Below, one piece after another: positions 53,601-64,000 of a stretch of DNA of 64,000 nucleotides (the first letter of the stretch is position 1; every line of letters starts with the position of its first letter). The DNA lies in contig JACCIC010000014.1 in NCBI GenBank assembly GCA_018907035.1, positions 4,046,001 through 4,110,000 on the forward strand, in the 5' to 3' direction. This DNA comes from Sycobia sp. Sy_11. Its lineage: Eukaryota > Arthropoda > Insecta > Hymenoptera > Epichrysomallidae. Both the position numbers and the translations under genes were made by a program. The notes under the pieces are model-generated. The model saw only the letters and a program-made list of their open reading frames with translations, was not told the origin of the DNA and did not search any database.

Positions 53601-54971
53601 CATGAGAGCATAATTTTTCCAGTTCGCACAAACATATCCGTCCGAGCTATCAGAAGCAGCAGCGCAGCGTGTGCCAGGCTGCTGCAAGCCCAACGAGCTG
53701 CTCCGGCGCCCTTACACAAAACAGCGACAGCCTTAACAACAACAATCATCACCACCACCATCACCACCACCACCATCACCACCACCATAACAACAACAAC
53801 AACAATCGGCTGTCGTGGCCGCAATTCCGAAATATTAATCAGGCGAGCGGGGCCTTAGGCAAGGGCCCGGTAAGGGCCGCCAGAGATCATGAGCAGCAGG
53901 CCCCCGGTAGAAATAGGTCGAGTAAGCTCGACTCGAGAGTACTGCCGAAAGACGAAGCTAGCGTCATGGAGCGCGCCAATCAGATTGTCATGTATGTAGA
54001 GACTCGTGATTTTTAGATACCATTCTTGGATATGCTCACGATAATGTTAAGTTACCGTCGAATAATCAGTAGAAGTAATTATTAAATTAGCTTATCAAGT
54101 ATTAGGATACGTCTATGCAACCGTAATTGTCGCGTCTAAGTAAATTAGTTTGATTTATTATTATGTATAGATTATAATTATAGGAATAATAATTTTTTTT
54201 TCTGTCCCATTGGCTTTATCTATTGATTGCAATTAATATTAATTTATAAGTGTAATTTAAATAGTTATCTTATTTTATATTCAGATTAACTGTATAAGCT
54301 GAATAAGTATAAATATATATTTCTTAATATTTTATAACTGATTACACTTATATATACATAAATAAAAATAAAAGAAATGTCTTATATAATTAAAATGTAG
54401 ACTGCATCAGTATTTAAAGCAAGTTTACAGAGCATACCCAATTATAGTATCTAGTCGTCAAAGGATAAATATTTACATTTTTTAACTATTTGTATAATAC
54501 TGGGTTTTAAAAATTTTAAATTGGAAGTTAACTCTCAATTTGGATCACTAAGAAATTCCTTTGTTTATCTTAGATAACTTGGTGGGTTTTTAAACCATGG
54601 CGCTTTTTAATTTTTTTATAAAGGCAGAGTTTTTAATTAGATTAAGAAAGCTTCGCACATAAATTAAATGGTATAGAACAGAGGCTTCCACTATTTCCAC
54701 ACTGATTATATAGAATAAACACTTTTTTTAGTAAGACGTAGTTTTGGTTATGGAGGGTGAAGGGTATTATTTATTTTGCATTTCATTTAGATTGTGGATT
54801 TGTAGAAAGGTATTTTCGACGAGTAAACGAAATAGGTTGGCAATAGGGATGGATTCATTTGTTACGTATTAATATTAATAAACTTGATGTATTTTTTGTC
54901 AATGTATATAAATATGTACAAAATAACGGTTTAACAAGGATATTATTTTCTGGCTCGTCTTTCTTAGATAA

Positions 54972-55023
<52 letters not shown>

Positions 55024-58000
55024 GGCCTGCAGTGGTTATGAAACAATTGTAAAAACAATCTCAATTGTGTGCGTAACGTAACGGATCAATTTCTCATCCC
55101 TAGATAAATAGTAACAATTCTCTTATAAGTATCGCCGATATTTTACACCGTAGTGTGCATATACACAAAAAAATATATTGCAATCTTATTACTATATATA
55201 TATGTATATAAATCTTATTCACGCTTCGTAAAATTATGAAATAAGCCGCTCTCATGTATTACACCTCATCGCCATCGTCATAATTCCTGCCGTCGACTCA
55301 TTTGTTTATACATATTATACGCTCCTTCATTAGATATTCCCATCGCTTCGTTAAATTATTACGTAGCTATACCTAATGCTATTACAATGGATAGATCGTG
55401 CATGAAAATGATCAATCCATTCTGTATATATTAAGAGTAAATTAACTTTATGAAATTTTATGTCGATGAGTCAATTTACTCGATGAATAAATTAATTATA
55501 TATGATTTTGACATTTCCATACCTATTGCATGTTTTATAATTCAAGAAAGTGTAGGATTTTGAAATAGGTTCTTTGTTATTTTTCTTTACATTATATGCA
55601 TAGATCTCGATTACTTATTAAGATTGGAGAAGATTATGGTAAATATTTATTTACTCTGGGCTTGACATTTTATACAGAAATGAAAATTTTAAATTTCATT
55701 GTCAGTTGCCTGCATTACTTGTATAATTGTTTGTTTCTTTGAAAATGATCAAAACATTTCATAATAGTAATTTACACAGTTGGAAACTAATTATGTGCTT
55801 AATAAGATAAGAAATATTATATTTTAATTTGTCTTAAATACGGAAAAATACGATTGAGTATTAATTTTGGATTTTAATTTAAACTATTAGATTCATATAA
55901 AGGCCGGGACTTATTTTGGAAGTGGGGGAAGTTGAACAAAATGTACTGATATGTATAAAAATTTGTTTTACGTTTAGAGCTGATGGCATATGAATCTTTT
56001 AATATAAAATTACATTAAACATACTTACGGCATTATATTTGACATCATAAACATATTAAAATTCAAAATTTTTTCTAAAATATTTATACTTCCATTTAGT
56101 TGATTCGAATTTATTATTGCGAATACAAATCAACTATCTGAATTGTTATCACATTGATTCGAAGACTTTTTTTATATCTGCAATTTTCTGAAGCCTTGCA
56201 CATTTTGATTTTCAACTGTGTAGTTATCCGAAAAATACAATAACTTAAAAAAAGCTATGCTTGCAGTATTTACTTTCTTTATTGAAAAATCGATTATCCA
56301 AGCCCGGGTAGAACGGAGGCACTCAAAATTTCGCTGCGAATAGTCACGAGTAAATCATGTCTAATCCTGGAATCCCGTCGATGATCTGTCATGCAGGAAG
56401 AACAAGTCGTTTCGGCCGCGGGAGCGAGGTAAGAAGGGCCTGAAGAATTTGCAGACGGTGAAGACGTTGGCGGGCAGGACGCAGAGCTACGGCACGGGGC
56501 CGGGCAAGGCGAGGAAGCAGCCGATGACCGTCTCAGCGCAGTTCCAACAGAGTCTTCATAGCCTGATGGATACGTTGAACCAAGCCAATCCGTTCTTCAT
56601 TCGGTGCATCAAGAGCAACGCCAACAAGGTGCCCAACGAATTCGACGAGGAAACGGTGCAGCGACAGCTCAGGTGAGCTACTGAGTTTATTTTTGTTTGA
56701 GAAATTAAAAATTTTTTAAATGTAATATAGTATATTTCTTTCTCCAATCAGTGGCTTTTAGACTATCAAAGTTGAACTTTAATTTAACATTAGTTCATAT
56801 TTTTATTAAACATGATTGCTTCATTTTTAATTTATAGTTACTTTCTACAAATAGACAATGTTGAATTTAGTAAAATTTATTATAGTCAATTTCATATTGT
56901 TTATAACGTAGGAATCGCGCTAAGCTTTGTACGGGATTTTTCAGACATTCAAATTTGATATATTTGATTAAAGCTTCGATAAATATAATAAACGAGATTT
57001 GATAATAAAATCGAATTTTTCATTTTATATAGATATACTGGGATGTTGGAAACCGTGAGAATTCGACAGGCTGGTTTCAATGTGCGGTTAACGTACGAGG
57101 AGTTCGTTCAACTGTATCGCATGCTTTTACCTAAAGGCCTTCTTAGCTCTCAAACAGATGTGCGCGATTTCCTCCTCACGTTAAACCTGAACCGCGACAA
57201 CTACCAACTCGGTACGACGAAGGTATTTTTGCGCGAGTCAGAAAAGATCAAGTTGGACATCGAGCTTCATCAGCAAATCATTACGAGCATTACAACGATA
57301 CAAAAGTGGTTCAGGGCTTGTTTGGAAAGGCGAAAGTTCCTAAAGTTAAAGAACGCCGCTGTGCTCATTCAATCGTTCTGGCGCATGGTCATTGCCCAGC
57401 GCTTGGCCAGGTCGTTGAGGACAAGGATCGATGCTGCCATCCACATACAGTCCGCGTGGAGAACGTATAAACAGCGCAAGTGGTACAAGAAGTTCAGATT
57501 GTGCGTAATTAAATTCCAAGCTTGTGTCCGAGGTAATAACGTGAGGAGGGCTTTGACGGAAATGAGGAAGAAGAAGAGGGATATAGCGCTGAAAGAACAG
57601 CGGGAGTAAGTATTCATTGATTTTGCCTATTCGATTTATACAGTTTAAAATTTTATCCACTTATCCTATTAACTGATACATACCAAAAATTATTTACTAT
57701 TCTATTTACTATTGATAAAAGAAAAAATATACTGTTTAAATGAAATAAGTGCATATATTATTATTTTCAGAAACGATCATATTTCTCATTGCGAAACGAA
57801 TTTCGATACAAATGTGCCGAAACGCAAGTCTATCATAAATAAGCGCATTCCAAATGAAATGCTAATATCAACGAAATCCTTGACTACGACCGACATGAAT
57901 AATATGACGAGCAGCGGCATCAGCACCACCGCAACTGATCATCAGCAGCGCAAGGGCAGTCTTGAAAGTCTTGCCAGTTTGCAGAGTTACGAATCTCAAA

Positions 58001-61000
58001 TCTCGGTCGAATCCTCGGAGTCGCAACATTCGCACGATAATAATGGTACATCAAAACCGGTGCCCAGTACACGTATTCGGCGTAGCGGAGGAGGTGGCTC
58101 GATTAGCGTCGAACACCAGTCGAGTGTTCAAACGACGGCCTCGACAACCACGAGTCGTTTATCTTCTACCAGCCGGCGTACCGACAGTTCTTCCACGGGA
58201 TACAGTGATGGCGAAACCGACGTTGAGACGCCAAGCGCGGTGCACAGCGCACCCCCCATCTTCAACGCCAGTGTATCCTCTTTTCCCAGTCCACGAGACA
58301 TTAAATATCACCAGACAAGCAGTGTCAGTCTGACACATAGTCCAAATTCTGATATTTGGTGCAAGAGATCAGATCAATATAATGTTGTGCCTGAATATAC
58401 ACGACAGGTGCCACAGAAACCAACGATTACGAGGTCGCTTAATGTTTCACAACATAGAAACCTTAGTGAGAATGTGCTGGAGCAAGAGAGACTGAATAGG
58501 CTCGACAGATTGAATAAAACAGAATCCGTAACGGCAACATTGGTGAAGTTGGACAGTCCATTGAGGCGAGAGCAAAGGAGAATGAGCGATAATGAAAATT
58601 CTAGTTCGATTACAGCGAGACGAGAACAGGGTTATTTGAAAGATGTAAAGGACTATAGCTTTCTGAGGAGGCAGAATTCCGAAGGAGATGCTTCGCTAGC
58701 TGATAATATTGTAAACGTATCGGTGGTTTCTAAAGAAGTGTTGGGTCCGCCAAAAGAAAAGACGGAACCTGATGTTCCGGTAAATATTTATTTTTTATCG
58801 TTTACTGATTAAAAAATATTCTGTTTTTTTTTATTGTATAATAGATGATAGGTGTTAAGTTTACAGTTCGGTTTTTTAAAATATCATATTGAATGTCGCT
58901 CATTTGTGCTGCTAAATAATGGTACTAATCTGTAACAGAGGTCTACGATGTGTTTGTAAACAAAGGACATGTACATTTTTACAGACGTGCTTATGTCGAT
59001 CGGCTGAGATCGGGGTTTGAATTCAGTTACTAGTCATTTGTTCTAGCGATCGAGCCATCGTTGGTCTCATAATCTAACTGCAAATATATTATCAATTATT
59101 AAAATATCTTGAAATTATACATTTCTTAAATTATGAACTTGATATTTTATGAACATTTTAGTGATTATATGTTACTTCTTACTCAATTCAATTTTTAAGT
59201 CTGCAACTGTAATTTATTTAATCACTACTTTTATTAATATAATAAGTCAATGGTTCGGTGCCTTTTAACATTTTAAAATCTAAAAAGCATTTTCTTTTTA
59301 TAATTTAGGTAAAAAGTGCCAGACGTAATAGACCTTCTCGCGAACTTCAATGTAGATCAATGGGTGAATCTGTAAACGAGGTGACCTCGGAAGCTCGGAA
59401 CGTTCTTTTAAGCACGATTAAAGAAAGCGATCTCTTAAAAACGAGTAATGTTTGGTCCCACAAAGAAGAGTCTAAACGCGAATTATCTTCACAACCAATG
59501 GCGGAATGGACTATTAATAAGAAAGATCCACATTTTAAACCTCAACCAATGGGTGTCAAACGTGTTCGTTCCAATGCTATTTCTACTATGGAATTGCGTC
59601 GACGAAATTCAGATCCTGCTACTAAACTCTCAGGTTTAAATGAAGATAAAGGAATAGTTGAAACAAGTCCAAATGATTTAAAGCCCGCACCTGGCATGAA
59701 TTCTCTCGAATGGAAGGGAAATCTAATGATACTGGCAGGCCATCAGTTTAGAAAGATTGCGAGGTTTTCTAAAGACGATGTTTGCGTTTGTTGTCATGAA
59801 ATGATGGATGCCTTCGTTACTCAGGTTTTATTGCTTATCATTATTTAATATATTTCATTATTCCTTAGTATTATTCTTTCGTTTTTATTATTAAATTTTA
59901 TAATTCCAATGATTAATAATACATTATATTATAGTTACATTTATAATAATAAATAATATAATTAATGGATCAGATGTATTTTAATTGTATGAGTTTTACT
60001 ACAGAATAAGGAATAATTTATAATTATATTTCTAAGAAAAAACAAAAATGAAAATTATATTGTGAAAGCAAATATATAGTTCTGTCAAAGATATAAAAGT
60101 TATAGTTCATATTTGGAATTTCAATTGGAACTAATAATTATTTATCAAAACAGCACTGTTTGTGTTTTAGTAGATATATTTCTTAATGATAATGGACTAT
60201 ATTAATTATAACATTCAAAATATCAATAAATTTAAATAAGTTTATAAATCTAATGTAATTTAATTAAATTAATTAGGGTTATAAGTGTATAGACTGCAAG
60301 CAGCCGTTTCATGTAAAATGTATTCAGAATGGTGGAGCTTCAAAAATGTCTTGTATATCGGCAAATACGCCTAATAGGAGGAACAAGAGAAAATCATCAA
60401 GAATGCCGTTTAGTTTAACGGGAACTTCTGCCTTTTCGGATAGTACAGATAAAATAATTTCAGATGCAAAAGAGTTAGCATTAATGCAGGACTTTATTAC
60501 GAAAAAGATTTACATCATGGATGGCCAAGACGAGGGCAAGAAACCACCCAGTGAAGTCGATCGAGTTTTTAAACAAGCGTTAAGAAAATTCAAAGATGAT
60601 CTTGTAATAACGTATAGCGTCGCCATACAGCAGGGTATTGAAGGAAATATCAAATATACAGATTTAATAGCAAATTTTTTGCACGTAATGGAAACAGTTT
60701 GCAAGCAGCAAAATTTGAAGGAGGATTTTCCTTTAACTATGGGAGTAAATGCATTTAGAGGGTTCATGAATGAGTTTATGGCACTTGCAAAGACTGATGC
60801 TATCGAGAAGCAAAGTAAAAGTAAAAGAAAGAAAGAGAAAAAAGAAAAAAGAAAACAGGAAGAACCGATCAAGCATGGAAATCATATGTTCCAATTGACA
60901 ATTATTAATATTCCTACTGCTTGTGAAGTGTGTACATCTTTCTTCATGTGGCCTATTGAACGAGGGCTTATTTGTCAAAGTAAGTTTTTTTTTGTAATTC

Positions 61001-61259
61001 CATATTTTTTATTATTTCCTTATTTTTCCATTATTTTTAGTTACTTAATTATTTTTCGTCTTTTTATATTTAGTAGATTATGCAGTAATTTTTTAAGTAA
61101 TTATGGTTGTTAACGAAAAATACTTCAAATAATAATTATAGGGTACAGTGAAGGGTAATGGATAGCAATATTGATCATGAACTTGAACTCGATTTTTAAG
61201 GCTATTTCAAGGTCAATGATTTCTTAAACTGTGAAAACCTATTTTTGACCTCGAATTTG

Positions 61260-61317
<58 letters not shown>

Positions 61318-63698
61318 GAACATGAATGATGTTTTTTTAATAATTGTCAATCGAGATCATCTCAAAATTGAATGCGTTTCTGTAGGTAGGCTGTGAAGAT
61401 GAAATAATTCTTACAGCTTATACTAACGCCCAGAACTTCAAACAACAAATAATAAAATACTATGTATTCTGGATGTAGTGGTATTTGAACTTTTTTAACT
61501 CAATTTTTTTGTCATGTAAAATGCACAATCCAAAATAAATATTTCATTTAGAAAATCACTGACCTTGAAATATGCATTCAAATCAAGATAGACTAAACGT
61601 CAAAATCATCACTTCTTGGCTATTTCTATACCCTACAACTTTTGTTTGAAACATTTTTGTTAATTCTCATGGTTAAGTTAATCCCCTTTTGTATCAGAAC
61701 TAGTTAACTCATCATTAATATAGACGAGTTAACATCATTTAATTTAAACTGATATGACTGTGTACAGTTTTACTTAATAAATTTATTTTTATTGAAACTT
61801 TAACCACGAAAAAGAAAGTTTATGAAAGTTCTTTCTTGATAAATTAAGTTTTTTAAATTTTTTTATTTTCTTTTGAATTTTCACATGGATAGAGAATAGT
61901 CGGAAATTGAGAAATTTCATTAAAAAATTAATAATATGCAGATAATTTGAGTCAGAGTTGTTAAGCACATAAGAAGGCTAAAATGACTTATACTGTATAT
62001 TGCAATTATAATTTCTTAAAACTTTTCTATTGTCTTCTATACTATTCTATTCTTTAATGGCTATAATATATAATTAATAATTGATCAGAAAGCATAATTT
62101 CGTATGCATTCCTTAACAGATTATTATTTTCATACATAATTAATATAATTTAATTAATTTTAGACTGTAAACTAACGTGTCACAAGAAGTGTTATATACG
62201 GGCCTCGCCTGAGTGCGGTAAAGACGGTGCATTGCACGATGCCAATTCCCGTAAAGTATTTGGTGTGCCACTTTACAAACTTGACTGTGGGGATGGTAAG
62301 GTGCCTTTAGTAGTTGACAGGCTAATCACGACTATTGAGATGCATGGCCTTTATACTGAGGGTATTTATCGTAAGAGCGGGGTTAGTTCAAAAGTGAAGG
62401 AGCTTAAGTCGAAGATGGACGAAGGCGATCTTGAGAAGGTGGACTTTGAGAATTATCAGGTGCACGTTCTCGCCGCCGTACTCAAAAGCTTCTTCAGAGA
62501 TATGCCTGAGCCCTTGCTTACTTTTGAGTACTATGACGACTTCCTTCATGCAGCTAGTTTAACAGAACCCCAGGATCGAATTAGGTAATTTTATGGAATT
62601 TTTCAAAATTGTGAAGTTTTTTATGATCAATATTTATCTTCCTCATTTTGCGTTGATAAATAGATGCAAAGTTTTGTTTTGCTTACCAATAAATGTTAAT
62701 AATATAATTCCTTAAAATTATTTTTAAAATCTATAAATTGTAAATAATACAAATAATTAAATTACAATTCTGGTCTTAATCATGTATAATTCGTATATAT
62801 TAACATAATTAATTGTTAATTTTATTGTTTTATAACAGCACATTGTTTGCGATTCTGAAAAAGCTGCCCAAACCAAACTTCGACCTTATGGAGCGATTGA
62901 TTGTTCATTTAGCCCGCGTGGCTTTACACGAGATTGATAACCGCATGTCGCCCTCCGCTCTTGCTATTGTTTTCGCACCCTGCATTTTACGCACCAATCG
63001 AATCCTACCTGCTCAAGATTCATTGCAGGATGTTGGGCGACAAACTAAATGCGTTGAAACGATTGTTCACGAGAAACTGCGTATTGTTAGGACAACCCTT
63101 GCTGATATCAACACACTCGATTCAGCATGTCACTCAGCGACTCATCGCCTCTCCAGTCTTAGGTCTTCAAAGATTTTTAGTCCCGAGGAACTAAGTTCGA
63201 CTCTGTCTAGCGTCGTCGCTGGTAGGGCGAGTAATAATGTGGCCGCGGATCCAGAAAGAGATAGGGAAGACGAGGAAGAAGCACTTGTAGGGCATATACA
63301 GGAGATACAGAAGGAAAAGGCTCTTCTGACTTCAACTCTTCCAAGTCTCACAAGAGCTTCCTCGGATGATGATCTGTTACTGTCCGCGACAGACCTTGAT
63401 GATGGTTCTCTCGATGATCTGTTGCCGTCAGCCGGTGAGTGTATTAGTTCGACATTTTTCTGAAATAGTTGTCTGTTTTTAGAATCGGAATAAAATGATA
63501 TGAAAATATTGATAGATATTATTAATAATTAATATATAAAAATTTGAAATATTTTATAATAGAAAGAAAGTATTATAAACCAAATTATTTTTTATTTTAG
63601 ATGGACTTGTTAGAAAAAAACCAATATTAAGGCAGAGTTCAGCAGATAGCAGCTTTCCAACGATTATTAACGTGGATGAGGATATGGTAATGGTATGA
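47660..63698 (+). CDS. Myo9: Unconventional myosin IX (motorised RhoGAP), 2248 aa, 16 coding exons
   Basis: Exons: 47660-47961, 48183-48800, 49320-49618, 50192-50451, 50602-50909, 51418-51755, 52046-52106, 53623-53991, 56397-56672, 57033-57605, 57771-58779, 59309-59824, 60277-60979, 62164-62584, 62839-63434, 63601-63698; all phases agree. Domains: Ras-association-like N-terminus (about 6-100); motor with P-loop GESGSGKT (233-240), switch I NNNSSRFG (285-292) and switch II DIFGFED (517-523); a large loop-2 insert (about 700-893) typical of class IX; motor end [11 protein letters not shown]; about four IQ motifs (1030-1115); a Ser/Thr-rich linker; two C1 zinc fingers (1616-1666, atypical; 1846-1895, canonical spacing); RhoGAP (about 1905-2075) with arginine finger GIYRKSG. 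Expected role: actin-based motor that inactivates Rho. The last exon contains GT dinucleotides, so a longer C-terminus by splicing past the window edge is possible. Confidence 0.95.
48801..53622 (+). other. Myo9 introns 2-7
   Basis: Introns 48801-49319, 49619-50191, 50452-50601, 50910-51417, 51756-52045 and 52107-53622 are AT-rich. Only intron 7 shows more: a candidate cassette exon at 52463-52510. Confidence 0.75.
52463..52510 (+). CDS. Myo9: Candidate 48-nt cassette exon of Myo9 loop 2
   Basis: The acceptor TTTTGTCCCTGTAG (ending 52462) and donor AGC|GTAAGT (52511) bracket exactly 48 bases. The preceding exon ends in phase 2 (AG) and the next starts with one base (T). Inserting this exon keeps both phases and adds 16 residues, [16 protein letters not shown], with no stop. 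Both splice sites are strong by eye. I cannot tell whether it is constitutive, alternative or unused. Confidence 0.5.
53735..53806 (+). repeat. Asn4-His14-Asn6 tract encoded in Myo9 exon 8
   Basis: AAC/AAT codons, then 14 CAT/CAC codons (53747-53788, residues about 771-784), then six AAC/AAT codons. Synonymous codons are mixed, so the run is not a pure microsatellite. Confidence 0.85.
53992..56396 (+). other. Myo9 intron 8 (2.4 kb)
   Basis: AT-rich, with (TA)n at 54973-55021. No exon recognised between the two GC-rich exons that flank it. Confidence 0.75.
54973..55021. repeat. (TA)n microsatellite
   Basis: In Myo9 intron 8. Confidence 0.95.
56673..57032 (+). other. Myo9 intron 9
   Basis: 360 bp, AT-rich, ends TTATATAG. 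Nothing else seen. Confidence 0.8.
58780..60276 (+). other. Myo9 introns 11 and 12
   Basis: 58780-59308 and 59825-60276, separated by exon 59309-59824. Intron 11 holds GTCTCATAATC near 59070, an anticodon-arm-like string, without a complete tRNA fold. Confidence 0.7.
60980..62163 (+). other. Myo9 intron 13 (1.2 kb)
   Basis: Splits the second C1 domain between ..GLICQ and [10 protein letters not shown]. Contains a (TA)n tract at 61262-61315. Confidence 0.8.
61262..61315. repeat. (TA)n microsatellite
   Basis: In Myo9 intron 13. Confidence 0.95.
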
Positions 63699-64000
63699 TC
63701 AGTTATAAGCGCAAAAAAGCCGCCTTCTCGCTGAACCAGAGCCAATCGATTGATCTGATAGCTGTTTGACGAAAAATTAGCTTTTTGTCAACTCCTAAGA
63801 TTAATCTTTTTCCAGCATACAATGTTCATAGTTAAGTATGTAAATGTAAACTTGGTCACCTTGTCTTCACTTATCGACAATCGGTTATTTTGAATGTGTT
63901 CCAAGAAGAGAAAGAAAGAAAAAGAAATTAAAGCAGATGTATTTCAATATATATTCTATGCTTTACATTGGATCGCATAACTTCTTGTAATGTATTCTTC
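63699..64000 (+). other. Myo9 3' UTR or downstream intron
   Basis: No further coding exon seen before the window edge. ATTAAA at 63927-63932 is a possible variant poly(A) signal. Confidence 0.4.

Noticed and set aside
53501..53824. Val/Met-rich minus-strand frame over Myo9 exon 8
   Set aside because: It is the antisense reading of the CAC/AAC codon tract that encodes the His/Asn run.
58995..59085. tRNA-like strings (GGGTTTGAATTC B-box-like, then GTCTCATAATC anticodon-arm-like) in Myo9 intron 11
   Set aside because: The pieces are in the wrong order for a normal tRNA and the stems do not close. A permuted tRNA would be extraordinary and acceptor pairing is absent. Most likely chance or a remnant of a tRNA-derived repeat.

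Overview
The window looks like nuclear DNA of an insect. Genes are interrupted by introns with GT/AG borders, the background is very AT-rich, and long (TA)n microsatellites recur about every 4 kb. The gene content is animal: PCNA, eIF4E, a DED plus death-domain adaptor of the Fadd type, a BTB/C2H2 factor and a class IX myosin. Drosophila lacks class IX myosin, so a non-dipteran insect is favoured, perhaps a hymenopteran. That placement is inference. I saw no rRNA, tRNA or CRISPR array. All gene models below were assembled by hand from splice sites and matching codon phase.

Layout. 59-181: probable last exon of an unidentified + strand gene. 182-2700: CpG-containing promoter-like DNA. 2842-16752 (+): BTB-zinc-finger gene with six coding exons, the first supplying only ten nucleotides. 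18130-19643 (-): PCNA, convergent with the BTB gene. 21189-23684 (-): a two-RRM RNA-binding protein I cannot name. 23685-33703: 10 kb gap holding a GC-rich island, a 1.36 kb element with roughly 400 bp inverted arms, and a diverged copy of the 5' region of the RRM gene. 33704-37984 (+): eIF4E. 38689-39878 (-): Fadd-like gene, convergent with eIF4E. 39879-44000: gap with a decayed mariner fragment and a cluster of TATCGATA boxes. 44000-63698 (+): Myosin IX, with a 5' noncoding exon and 16 coding exons encoding RA, motor, IQ, two C1 and RhoGAP domains.

The genes do not form one pathway. They cover DNA replication (PCNA), translation initiation (eIF4E), immune and death signalling (Fadd), transcription (BTB-ZF), RNA binding (RRM) and Rho/actin control (Myo9). 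The observations most worth a second look are an in-phase 48-nt candidate cassette exon in the Myo9 loop-2 region, the His/Asn tract in the same insert, the long inverted repeat that could make a hairpin RNA, the TATCGATA cluster between two divergent genes, and the duplicated promoter-like segment.
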